Assembly: GCF_004379255.2 (NCBI RefSeq)
Contig: NC_056038.1
Coordinates: 11,942,729-12,006,728, forward strand
Direction of reading: 5' to 3'
DNA length: 64,000 nt
Origin: Salvia splendens
Lineage: Eukaryota > Streptophyta > Magnoliopsida > Lamiales > Lamiaceae
The notes under the pieces are model-generated. The model had not been told where the DNA came from. It ran no database searches and saw only the letters and a list, made by a program, of their open reading frames with translations. The translations under genes and the position numbers were made by a program. This document shows, one piece after another, positions 22,309 to 33,545 of this stretch. Position 1 is the stretch's first letter. Each line of letters starts with the position of its first letter.

Positions 22309-22690
22309 AGATATTTTTAGATTTTATTTGTCTATATTGAGATTGTGATTTACCCGTATGGTTGGACTTATTGAGATTGTATGTATGCATTTTTACTCCT
22401 ATAATTGTTGATTTTTAAATGTAAAATGATTTCTTTTGCATTTGAAATTATTCTTTTGTGGAGTAGTTAAATTGATTGTACATCAATTCTTCAATGGTAT
22501 GTAGATATTTTTAGGTTTTATTTTTCTAGATTGAGATTGTGATTTACCCGTATGGTTGGACTGATTGAGAGTGTATATATGCATTTTTACTCCTATAATG
22601 GGTGACTTTTAAATGGAAAATGATTTCTTTTGCATTTGAAATTATTCTTTTGTGGAGTAGTTAAATTGATTGTACATCAATTGTTTATCT
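22309..22690. repeat. Tandem duplication, ~194-bp unit
   Basis: Two adjacent copies begin AGATATTTTTAG at 22309 and 22503. Both run through GATTTACCCGTATGGTTGGAC, ATGCATTTTTACTCCTATAA and TTTTGTGGAGTAGTTAAATTG with few differences. No coding capacity is apparent. Confidence 0.88.
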
Positions 22691-22866
22691 ACATGAACGA
22701 CCTAAAATGCTTATGTTGTACTATATTGGATTGTTATGTTCTTTCAATGAACTGCAAAATAAATTTGACATGTATGTATCAAATCCGCATCTTCCTTTTT
22801 CTTTCTCTATTGGCAAGGTAACATTTCATATCATAGTTGATGATATGTTTTGTAGTTATTGCCTAT

Positions 22867-25780
22867 TGATACACTTTTAATTGGACTAAAACTGCAAGTG
22901 TACAATGTAGAGATAATATAGCTAAAGGTTAGTACCGGATATCGAACACGGAAAATAGTTTCATAGACTGACTACCAAGTACTTAGGTTCAAATACTATT
23001 TGGACAATCTGAGTTTGGTTTGAAAACACAATTAAAACAAGAAAAGTAATTAAATAAACAAAATAATTTAAAGTAGAGAATGAATTGATTTTAAAAAACA
23101 GATAAAACAAGGGAATTTCGGGGATAGGATTTCATTACTTCAGTTTATTCAAAACACAAGTATGATATCCAAACAACAACTTCAGAGTTACTAAGGCGAG
23201 TCGTCTAATAATTTGCAGTTGACCGAACAACGTGGATTACTAGGATTAAGGTTGTTAATCTTAATTAATAAATCCTAAAAGCACATATTATTATGTGGTA
23301 TTTTCATTTGCCAAGTGGCACTATTTTATGTGACACATTTGTCTTGATTTCACTAGAACTTTCTACATAATAAGTAAACATTTTCCTTTCATCTATAGGA
23401 CATAATTCATTACAACTTTGAAATAACTTGCCACAATGTCATATCGATAACTTACAATTCAAACAATAATTTTTTATTCATTCTAATTCATATATACACT
23501 TTAATTCAAGCTGCTCACAAGACATATGAAAATTATCATTCACATTTATTAATTATCACTATTTTAGATATTATCATTACAAACATATGAAAATTATCAT
23601 TCATATTTATTAATTATCACTATTTTAGATATTGTATCATTCACCGCAACCCCCGATTCTTCAATCACTTATTTAGAATAACAAATTTCTTCTAGGAACA
23701 TTTTTGGGGCGTTACAGTAATATTTCTGGCTCAGAATGATAAGTCTTAGAATAACAAATTTCTCTCAAAATGCCCGGCCGAGCGACACAAACGCTCAACC
23801 CGGGCAAATTCTTTGTGTCTTTGAAGTGATGCTACCAAAACGCCTGACCCGGACAAATTCTTTGTATCTTCAAAAATTTTTCCGCCAGAATGCCCGGTCG
23901 GGCATTTTTGCCATGTTGAAAAATCCCAACCCGGACAAACTCTCTAGACTTCTGTCGTTTCCGTCACATCTTCAGTTTTTCACCCTAACGGACTGAAAGT
24001 TACGTGATCTCTGATGCGCGTGCTAAAATAATATCGCAGACTGATCAAGTAGACCGGCCAGACCAATCCACGTCCATTAATGTGCATGGAAAATACGTGA
24101 ATTGACTAGGCAGACTCTCTAGACCTATTCACGTGTCGTCGGACATGCAATCCGAGGCTACTTTCAATACTTTAACCCACAAGATACTAAATTAGCACAG
24201 AGAAGTAAGTATCGAATCTCACAATGATGTAGGTGTTAAAGCATGTGCGAGGGACGTTCTGGGAGGGTTGGTTGCTGCCACGCAACTAAATTGGGTTAAG
24301 AGTTATCTACTTGACTTGAAAGATGAACATGAGATTCTAACTAGATTGATCAGTTAGACTGGAAATGTACGGAAACATGAATAAATGACTAAGTATGAAA
24401 AAGGGTGTGAAAATTTAAATCTAAACTAAAGTAGCTAAGAGCACCTGCAGCTAACAAATCATAATGTAAATTTCCTAAAATAGGCAGACAAGGTGAAAAA
24501 GTAAATGAAGAACATATTTTCTAAACTGGCTAAGTGGACAAAAAAAACTGAAAAAGCAAAAGCATAAAGTAACTCTCTCATCCGATTCTCTAACTAATTT
24601 CCTATTTCATCTTCTTCAAGTAACTAAGAAAACAAAGCATTTGAGACACCATTGATGAACGAACTTTAAGAAAACAGAGCATGCTCCGTACCAAATGTAA
24701 ACTCGAAATTAAAGCTGGAAACTACTGGATCTAAACTAATTGACTAACTAGACAACGAATAAAATAGGAAATGGGCCCTAATATTCCAACATAGAGTAAA
24801 CCAGATCTACTAAATCAAACGCTGATATACTAGATTTACGAAATCAAGCAACTAACAATTGCACTAAACATCCCACAAAACAGAAACGAAACCAAACATC
24901 ACAAAATCCAACAAAATCTTTCGTAATCTCAAAATAGAACAAGATCCAACTTCGGAACAACGAGTTCTTAACTAGAACAACAAATACGGAAGAGTTCCTT
25001 AAACTAGGATGTTCAAACCACCAAAACACTTGGAAAAATAAAACGAAGGTGATTCAAAACAGAAATTAAACGATTGTATCTTCACTCCGTAGAGCGGTGG
25101 AACAACAACTGAGATGTTAAATCAATAGGAACTACGGTGCCCCCCCTCCGAGCTAGGAGGCAGAGAGCATATCTGCAATATAGAGTGAGGAAAAAGGTTT
25201 TCCGGTGTAAAGAAGAACTCAGCTCTCTGTGTACCCACTTCTCTTCTTTAATGTTGATTCCTTTATATAGGACGGCTCCAAGCTCCAATCCCTATGGTAT
25301 ACCTTTCATGATTTGACATTTGTACCTTTACAACAAAAGGGTATCTTTGAATTCTCTCTCTCCTCACATACTCCCTGCAATGTCCGCTCCTTATAATAAC
25401 TCATCTTGATCAGTTGAACGACTTTTCTGCATTTTCACTCCATTTTGCCTCATATGCATCTGCTTGGCTAGTTTGCACTGTCTAACTGATCCAACAGCCA
25501 TCCTGCACACTTAAACTCACAATTTGTGCATTATCTCACCCAAAAGCGTGTAAAACCACCCAAAAGCCAATGCATTAAATGAGCCTTATCACGGACCTAT
25601 TTTCCCGTTTCAACAACCATAAAATAAAACATACCCAACTCAAAAGCGGTTGGGCATAACAAACAAGTGCCAAACGAAATGAACACAATTAACACTAACA
25701 AAACTAAAAAAATTGAGGAAAAACACATTCTAACTCACACTAAATATGAAATAACACAAGTATCTATTAGGGATTGCTTC
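22867..25780 (-). mobile_element. Ty3/gypsy 3' LTR region, interrupted
   Basis: The left end, TGATACACTTTTAATTGGAC followed by CTAAAGGTTAGTACCGGATATCGAACACGG, is homologous to the LTR ends of the element at 57885-63132. On the right, a minus-strand polypurine tract GCTTTGGGGGAAGC lies at about 25782-25796, just below a gypsy pol C-terminus. This fits a minus-strand element whose 3' LTR fills the interval, interrupted by a younger solo LTR (24146-25591). Inside, a 61-bp-period duplication lies at 23522-23643 and a CCGGACAAATTCTTTGT motif recurs at 23802-23870. The exact right edge of the LTR is uncertain. Confidence 0.6.
24146..25591 (-). mobile_element. Solo LTR nested in the gypsy LTR
   Basis: On the minus strand it begins TGATAAGGCTCATTTAATGC at 25591 and ends ...GGATTGCA near 24146. 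CGGAC occurs just before (24140-24144) and just after (25592-25596), with one extra base on the left, so the target duplication is likely but not perfect. Its start resembles the solo LTR at 9314 (TGATAGGGCTC). No internal region is retained. Confidence 0.6.
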
Positions 25781-25833
25781 CCCCAAAGCGCAAATGTTTA
25801 ATGTCGTTTGTCCGACGTTCCTCAAGCTTCAGT

Positions 25834-26300
25834 TTACTCGGTTAAGGCCACAGCAAAGACCTCGTCTTGTTGATCCTTGGTGAAGAACCTCTTGATGTTG
25901 TTCCCATCAACCGTAAACGTGCTTCCATCGGGTCCTATGAGCTTCATTTTTCCAATGCTCATCTCATTCTTTATTGTGAAAGGACCCGACCATTTGGATT
26001 GGAGTATTCCTGCAAAAAACCTCAACTTTTGATTGAAGAGCAATATTGCATCATCCAGAAGAATTCCTTTTTTTCAATCCTCTTATCATGGTAAGTCTTC
26101 ATCCTAGCCTTGTATATAGAGGAATTAGCATAAGCTTCATTCCTAAATTCTATAAATTGAAGTGAAGCATCCCCTCATTCCCGACCTTTATAAAATTCAT
26201 GTTCATTTGTCTCACCGCCCAATAAGATTAGTTTGTAGCTCAACCGGGAGGTTACATGATTTGCCAAAATCCAATTAATAGGGTAACATTTTGGCCAAAA
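25834..26300 (-). pseudogene. Ty3/gypsy polyprotein C-terminus, part 1
   Basis: The minus strand encodes a typical gypsy integrase tail. LQFIEFRNEAYANSSIYKARMKTYHD is followed after a small frame slip by KLRFFAGILQSKWSGPFTIK and then FTVDGNNIKRFF, ending TGA-side at 25834. The family's usual form is KLRxFPGKLxSRWSGPF. The N-terminal continuation of the same domain lies at 33186-33260, displaced by about 7 kb of inserted elements. Degraded and non-functional. Confidence 0.75.
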
Positions 26301-26772
26301 TGTTAATCCCGATACCCGTCCCGCACTAAGTCGGGTATAACCCGATACCCGAGTCGGGTATCCCGCACCCGACACCGCGGGTACCCGACCCGCTACATGT
26401 TTTTTTTTAAAAATCTTCTTTTTTATTATTTATATATTTTATATGATTTGCCCACTCCTAAAATTCCAAAATTCATATGAGGATCAGTACAACTAATATG
26501 TTGCATCTGTGCGGCTGCATCACACCTTTGAGTTTAGTCATAAACGTCATTAACAATATATTAGAATCTAAAATGCTCCAAGACAATGAATCATAAGACA
26601 CACAAATTACTTATATGAGCCGCTTAAGAAATGCTCCAAAAACTAAAATGTTCCCAAGTTCCAAGACAATAGTATATCATAAAAACACGCTTAGAACCAA
26701 ATTATTAATAAAAATAATTATATTCTAACTGGAGGTATTAACATTAAAAATAAAAAAAATTATAAAATACTT

Positions 26773-27880
26773 TGTTAGTTTCTGGAGTACAAGAGATAAC
26801 GGTAGGACGTAATACAACCCAAAAGAAGGAATACAAATGGAAAACTGAAAAATTGAAACAACTAAACCGTGAAGTTTGATAGCCGAGTCGAGGAGGCCTC
26901 TTCCCGCAAGACAAGATACGCCCCGGTAGTGCTCTCGGTTTGGCGTGTCGTCCCCAAAGGTAAAACGGCTACGTCTCTGGTGAAGCAGCACCGCTATCAG
27001 CAGAGCTCCGGCGAACAGGATGGAGGAGAAGGCAGAGCTTCGACAGAAAGACAATGCAGAGAGGGAGAGAGCTTATGAAGCAAATGCTTGTGTATGTTCT
27101 TTTGAGATGCATGGAATGGCTAGCCTATTTATAGGCTTAGTCCACTGCTGGGGGGTCAACAGCCATGATGGCCGTCATCATTGCGAGAGTGTAACTGCCG
27201 ACCGTTACGACCGTTACGAGAGCTTGTGGCAGGCGTGTGCCTTTCGCGTGTGGATTTCTCACGTGGTAGCCGTGTAGGCTTTGACTGTGCCACGCTTGAC
27301 AATGTGTCAAGCCACTTGGATTGCTGACTCGACGGTGGTCTAAAAAGAATAGTAATGGTCCAGACCCAAGCCCAAAGACCACCCAAAGACCAATTGTCAA
27401 GATCATGATCGAGATCAAGATCGAGATCGGGACCGGGCCCGTGGCCACGACCACGGGCACGGGCTCGGGCTCGGGCTCGGGCTTGGGAGAGCGGGCGGGC
27501 GGCGGCGGCGGCGCGCGCGTGTGCGCGCGTGTGGGCTCTTTCACCCATCTTGATCTACTATAATTATCAAGTAACATAAAGTCACTTAATTTAAACACAT
27601 TAAAAGATGTGCTACTTCTCCAATGTGGGATAATTAACACTAGTTAATTATTCCCTAAGCTCTAACTTAAAGCTTTATTTAAAAGCTAATTATGCCCAAC
27701 TTTAATCCACTATTTCTCACTCACCGGAAATCGGATTAGAGAACGTGAATATACTACATTTATCTACGTAAAATGTAGATCGACGCTATATAATTTAATT
27801 TCATAAAATTAAATGTCCCGTCACATTTATTGTTTGGTCAAAATCTATTGACCGGGCATATTTAATCCATGATTTTTACA
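26773..27880 (-). repeat. Copia 3' LTR (complete)
   Basis: On the minus strand it starts TGTAAAAATCATGG and ends CCAGAAACTAACA. The terminal GGAGTACAAGAGATAACGG stretch matches the end of the solo LTR at 54929-55943. A Gly/Arg-type GC-rich low-complexity run (GGGCTCGGGCTCGGG) lies at 27440-27490, and a TATTTATAGGC promoter-like box at 27126. The adjacent minus-strand purine run GTGGGGGAT (27881-27889) is the polypurine tract. Confidence 0.9.
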
Positions 27881-28443
27881 ATCCCCCACATGAGTGAAAA
27901 TATTCAAATGCATATACATGCAGACACAAGCTCAACCCTCGAGAGGTATGTAAGCATAAGGATAGGTAGTTGTTGGCTTTGAACCCTCCATAGTCGACAC
28001 CATCGGATACACAGGCGGCTTAGTAGCGCGATGCTTTGAACTAATCCCCCACGGCGTGCACCGAGACAATGGTGTTAACGCTTAAACACCTCAACCTCAT
28101 CCGTTCTCATGTTTTGTGTCCATTGCGGTCTTGGACACCACTTTGAATTCATAAGTGCATTTTATGAAGCGACCACACTTCGCACTTACATAGGTGATTC
28201 TTAGTCAAGTACCTTGCCATACTTGGTCTCTTTGAGAACTCCATCTCTTTGAGATCCTTAAGAACCATTAAAAGCCATAGACTTAGCCTTTACCACTAGG
28301 CAAGTTCTCCAACACTCTATTGCTCTTCTAGGGAATAGATATAGTTGAGTGTTTCTCATGAACTCTCATAGCTTAATTGTCCCTTTGAACCAAGTTCTTG
28401 GGATCTACAGTCATCATGGTTGGGTTACCACTATGATAATTCT

Positions 28444-31400
28444 TTAGTTTGTGGATTTCAAACTCATTCCCTCTAGCAACTTATTCATTTGACCACGGTT
28501 TAACCCTTTGGTTAGCGAATCCTCTAGATTATCTATTGACTTCACGTAGTCAATTGTAATCACTCCTGTTGTGATCAAATGTCTCACGGTGTTATGTTGT
28601 CGACGTATATGTCGAGACTTACCATTATAGAAACCATTGTTTGCCCTTCCAATAGCTGCTTGGCTATCGCAGTGGATCAGCACTGGTGGCACTGGCTTAG
28701 ACTAACATGGAATATCTTCAAGGAAGTTCTTAAGCCACTCGGCTTCCTTACCCGCCTTGTCTAAGGCGATGAACTCCGATTACATGGTTGATCAGGCTAT
28801 ACATGTCTGTTTTGTGGATTTCCATGATACAGCACCACCCCCAATAGTAAAGACGTATCCACTTGTTGAAAGTGAGTCTCTATTGTCGGATATCTAATTT
28901 GCATCACAGTACCCTTCAAGTACCGGGGGGTATCTCGAGAAGTGTGGCCCAAGATTTTGAGTATGTTTTAAATATCTCAAAACTCTAACAAGAGCTCTCC
29001 AATGCTCTTTGCTTGGATTGCTCGTGTAACGACTCAACTTGTTCACGGCACAAGCAATGTCAGGTCGAGTGCAATTAGTTAAGTACATAATGCATCCGAT
29101 GACACGTGCATACTCTTCTTGTGCAACGGGCTCGCCTTTGTTCTTGCTCAAGTGAACGTCGAGTTCAATTGGAGTCTTAACCGGCCAGCCATAATAGGCT
29201 TTGAATTTATTCAATATCTTCTCAACATAATGCGATTGTGTTAAGATGATTCCATCAGACGTACTTAGAATCTTCATTCCAAGAATTACATCGGCTAGAC
29301 CCATGTCTTTCATGTCAAAGTTTCTCTTTAACATGGCCTTTGTATCGTTAATTACTTGCGTGTTGCTACCCAAGATTAACATATCATCTACGTATAGACA
29401 CACTATAACATGACCGTTATTAGTGCTCTTGATGTAGACACATTTGTCGCACTCGTTGATCTTGAACCCATTTGATAACATCACATTATCAAATTTCAAG
29501 TGCCATTGCAATGGCACTTGTTTCAATCCATATAGAGACTTTACGAGCTTGCATACCTTTTTCTCTTGTCCAGGTACTACAAACCCTTCGGGTTGTTCCA
29601 TATAGATTTCATCTTCTAGTTCACCATTTAGAAACGCGGTCTTTACATCCATTTGATGAATCTCAAGATTGTGCAATGCAGCAATAGCGAGAAGCACTTG
29701 GATAGATGTAATCCTTGTTACAGGTGAATAGGTATCGAAGAAGTCATGTCCTTACTTTTGTTTAAAACCCTTTACTACTAATCGGGCTTTATATTTATCC
29801 ACTGTTCCATCGGCCTTAAATTTCCTTTTAAGTACCCATTTGCAACCTAGAGGTTTCGCACCTTCAGGTAGATCTACCAACACCCAAGTGTGGTTTAGAA
29901 AAATTGAATCAATTTCGCTTTGAACAGCTTCTCTCCAATGTAACCCGTCTGGGCCATCGAAGGCTACTTTTATAGATGTCGATTCTTCATCTAACATAAA
30001 AGCAATGTAGTTAGGACCAAATGTTTTTGGTGTTCTGACTCTATTACCAGTCTTAGTACTGTATCTTTTGGATCAGGCCTTGCACGATTGCGCGATTCAG
30101 GTTCCTCATCCGCTGATTTAGAACTGGTGGCTTCAATCTCCACTGGTTTAGAACTAGTGGCTTCTTCTTCAATTATTGTCTCAGAATTGGTTACGACTTT
30201 TTCTTTGTCTTTGTAAGGAAATGTATTTTCGAGAAATACGGCATTCCTTGACTCAATTGTTGTCCCTACTATTATAGTCGATATTTCAGGCTTGTGAACA
30301 ACAAAACGATATGCACTACTGTTAAGTGCATATCCGATGAAGATGCAATCAACAGTTTTAGGTCCGATTGTAACTTCTTTGGGTGGAGGAACCATCATCT
30401 TTGCCAAACACCCCCACACTTTGAGGTATTTGTAGGATGACTTCCTTCCCTTCCACAACTCATAAGGAGTAACATCTTTTCCTTTGAGAGGGATCTTATT
30501 CAAGATATAGTTGGCTGTCAAAACAGCTTCCCCCCACATGTTATGTGGTAATCCTGAAGTCATAAGCAGTGCATTCATCATCTCTTTTAGAGATTGATTT
30601 TTGCGTTCTGCAACACCGTTAGATTGTGGTGAATATGGTGCAGTCGTTTGATGGATTATACCACTTGCGTTGCATAACTCCTCAAACGGGGTTACATATT
30701 CGCCTCCTCTATCGCTTTGAATCGTTTTGATTTTACAACCAAGTTGATTCTCAACTTCGTTCTTATAATTTTTGAACGCTTCTATTGCTTCGTCTTTACT
30801 TCTTAAAAGATAAATATAGCAATACCTTGTGCAATCATCTATGAAAGTGATAAAGTACTTTTTACCACCTCTAGTTTGCACCATCTTTAAATCACATACA
30901 TCCGTGTGAATTAATTCAAGGGGTTTTGTGCTTCGTTCCACCGAGTGAAACGGAAACATAGTCATTTTTGCTTCAAGACAAATTTCACATTTATCTTGAG
31001 TATCCACTTCATTATCCTTTAGTAAATCTAAATTTACCAATCTTTTGATGACTTTTGAATTTACATGTCCCAATCTACAATGCCATAAATTTGAACACTC
31101 AGTCAAATAAGAGGAAGTAGATGCTTTATTATTATTAGCCAATGGCTTTGCAACACTACGAGTTACTACACTAAGCTTGAAAAGCCCATCGGTTACATAA
31201 CCTTTTCCGAGGGATTTTCCAAACTTGTACAATGCAAACCTATCAGACTCAAATACAAGTTTAAACCCCTTATTAACTAGTATTGATCCTGACACTAAGT
31301 TCTTGCGGATGTCCGGGACATGCAGCACATCCTTCAAAGTGATGGTGACGCCAGACGTCATCATGAGAATCACGTTGCCAACGCCGAGGATTTCGGACGA

Positions 31401-32471
31401 TGCTTGATTCCCCATGTTGATCTTCCTCCCTTCAACGGCAGTGTAGGAGGCAAACTTGCTCCTATCTGAGCAGACATGAGCAGTAGCGCCGGTGTCGATG
31501 TACCAGCCACCCTTGTTATCAACAAGGTTAACCTCTTCGGTGACCACAACAATGAGGTCGTTTTCATCCCAGTCCTTGAACTCCTTCTCAACGACGTGGG
31601 CAGCTGGCTCCTTCTTCTTGCTGCGGCAGTCCTTAGCAAAGTGGCCCGATTTGCCACATTTGTAGCAATCGCCTTCTTAGTAGGCTGCTTTCCTTTCCCT
31701 TTGTCGCTTGGATTATTTGGGCGAGGGCGTTTGTTGGAGGGACCACCCCGCTCCAACAGATTGGCTTTGGCTTCAAGTGGGGTGAAGCCCTTAGCCTTTT
31801 GGTCGCTTTTGCGCACATCAGCCTCAATGCGCAATTTCACGATCAAGTCTTCAAGGGTCATCTGCTTTCGCTTGTGCTTGAGATAGCTCTTGAAGTCCTT
31901 CCAACTAGGAGGAAGCTTGTCAATGATCGTGCACCTTAGGAATTTGTCGGGCAAGGTCATCCCTTCAGCCACTAATGCGTGGATAATCATTTGAAGCTCT
32001 TGGACTTGCTCCATGATAGGTCGAGAGTCGACCATCTTGTAGTCCATAAACTTGGATGCTACAACTTGTTCAGTACCTGCAGCATTATCTATGCTATACT
32101 TCTTTTCTAGGCTTTCCCACATTTGTTTAGATGTGGTTACATTGGAGTATACATTGTAGAGGCTAATACACTTAAAATAAAATTTTTATATAGATAATCC
32201 CCTTTTCTCCAAGCTTCATAGTCCGCCATTACTTCGAGCCTAGTCTCTTGGTCGCTTGGCGCGGGCGGCTCGTTTTCCGTGAGGAAATTGGCGACGCCCA
32301 ATGTGGTCAAGTAGAACAACATCTTTTGGTACCACCGCTTGAAGCCAGATCCTCCAAACTTTGGTGGCTTCTCGGCAGGTGGCATCATTCTTGGTGCCAA
32401 GGGTGCCGCACTTGGTCCATGGAAGGAACCAATTCCGTTGCCCCCGAAGGAGCCAACAACATGGTTGGATT
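28444..32471 (-). pseudogene. Copia gag-pol polyprotein, multiply broken
   Basis: The minus strand shows, in order, gag (KPPKFGGSGFKRWYQKMLFY, MWESLEKKYSIDNAAG), then a CCHC zinc knuckle [14 protein letters not shown] near 31650. Next come protease with [16 protein letters not shown], the integrase pre-domain [10 protein letters not shown] and core ([38 protein letters not shown]), reverse transcriptase ([51 protein letters not shown]) and RNase H (CDSQAAIG). Breaks include frameshifts near 32160 and just upstream of the zinc knuckle, a frame change near 29995, a TAA after KGFKQK at 29752, and stops after LEGYCDAN and within RNase H. It cannot make a full polyprotein. Ty1/copia order (integrase before RT) is clear; I do not assign a lineage. 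Confidence 0.93.
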
Positions 32472-33050
32472 GCTCACGTGGTAGCCGTGTAGGCTTTGAC
32501 TGTGCCACGCTTGACAATGTGTCAAGCCACTTGGATTGTTGACTCGGCGGTGGTCTAAAAATAATAGTAATGGTCCAGACCCAAGCCCAAAGACCACCCA
32601 AAGACCAATTTCCAAGTCCAAGTCCAAGATCGAGATTGGGCTCGGGCCCGGGCTCGGGCGGGCGGGCGGCAGCGGCGGCGGCGCGCGCGTGTGCGCGCGT
32701 GTGGGCTCTTTCACCCATCTTGATCCACTATAATTATCAAGTAACATAAAGTCACTTAATTTAAACACATTAAAAGATGTGTTACTTCTCCAATGTGGGA
32801 TAATTAACACTAGTTAATTATTCCCTAAGCTCTAACTTAAAGCTTTAATTAAAAGCTAATTATGCTAAACTTTAATCCACTATTTCTCACTCACCGGAAA
32901 TCGGATTAGAGAAAGTGAATATACTACATTTATCTATGTAAAATGTAGATCGACGCTATATCATTTAATTTCATAAAATTAAATGTCTCGTCACATTTAT
33001 TGTTTGGTCAAAATCCATTGACCGGGCATATTTAATCCATGATTTTTACA
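32472..33050 (-). repeat. Copia 5' LTR, truncated
   Basis: It matches the outer 630 bp or so of the 3' LTR from 33050 to CTCACGTGGTAGCC at about 32473. There the LTR sequence stops and gag-like code (VVGSFGGNGIGSFHG, minus strand) begins at once. The missing half would hold the R-U5 end, the primer-binding site and the leader. Confidence 0.88.
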
Positions 33051-33185
33051 TACTTATATAAATATCAGGTATTTCGGGACCCGATCCCATCCCGTTTCCC
33101 GATTCCGTCCGGTAGCGGGTACCCGATACCCGCCAGGTATCGGGTCGGGTTAGGAATTATCTGTTACCCGTTTCGACACCCCTAG

Positions 33186-33260
33186 GCACCTTGTAGGCCG
33201 TTCTATATGCCCACAAGGAATCATCAAGCTTGATTGCACAATCCTTTCGGTTTGCTTGCG
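33186..33260 (-). pseudogene. Ty3/gypsy integrase fragment, part 2
   Basis: The minus strand encodes NRKDCAIKLDDSLWAYRTAYKVP, the well-known gypsy integrase segment that precedes the part found at 25834-26300. The piece is short, and the sequence further right belongs to a different LTR, so the gypsy element is also truncated on this side. Confidence 0.75.
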
Positions 33261-33545
33261 CCTTCTCCACATGATGATATTTAGAACTCGACCACAGATC
33301 TTCTGACTGTATCCCTTACTTTAATTTTGACCTTTGGGAGGGCTAAGCTTATCAAAATTGTCTAGGTCTTGAATAGAGAAGAGAGGGAATTCCTACAGAA
33401 GTAGGAAAGTTCCAATCGCCCATCACAGAGAGAATGGACGAAACTGTAGTGAGTTATTCTCTATCTCTCATGTATTCACCTATTTATAAAGTTTGTGTGG
33501 GAAATCAAGAAATAAATTCTAACCGGCCGAGTTTCTTGTATAATA

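Larger units (their letters stand above)
26773..33050 (-). mobile_element. Ty1/copia LTR retrotransposon, defective
   Basis: The element is flanked by TACTT on both sides (26768-26772 and 33051-33055). Read on the minus strand it runs from the 5' LTR (33050, starting TGTAAAAATCATGG) through gag, protease, integrase, reverse transcriptase and RNase H to the 3' LTR ending ...AACTAACA at 26773. The 3' LTR is complete (1108 bp). The 5' LTR keeps only about 580 bp, and the primer-binding site is missing. The coding region has several frameshifts and stops. Last ~340 shared LTR bases differ at about ten positions (about 3%), so the insertion is moderately old. Confidence 0.92.
26310..33184. mobile_element. 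GGGTAT-rich repeat element, split by the copia insertion
   Basis: The left part (26310-26767) begins with a cluster of CCCGATACCC and GGGTATCCCGCACCC motifs. The right part (33056-33184) mirrors it with CGGGTACCCGATACCCGCC and ends GTTTCGACACCCCTAGG. Together they resemble a short non-coding hAT-type repeat of the GGTCGGGTCGGG class. It lies inside gypsy integrase code and was itself broken by the copia element at 26773-33050. Its own target duplication was not resolved. Confidence 0.55.

Noticed and set aside
27137..27640. Pro/Glu and Arg/Ala-rich frames in the copia LTR
   Set aside because: They read the GC-rich low-complexity core of the LTR; the second LTR copy gives different lengths and frames.
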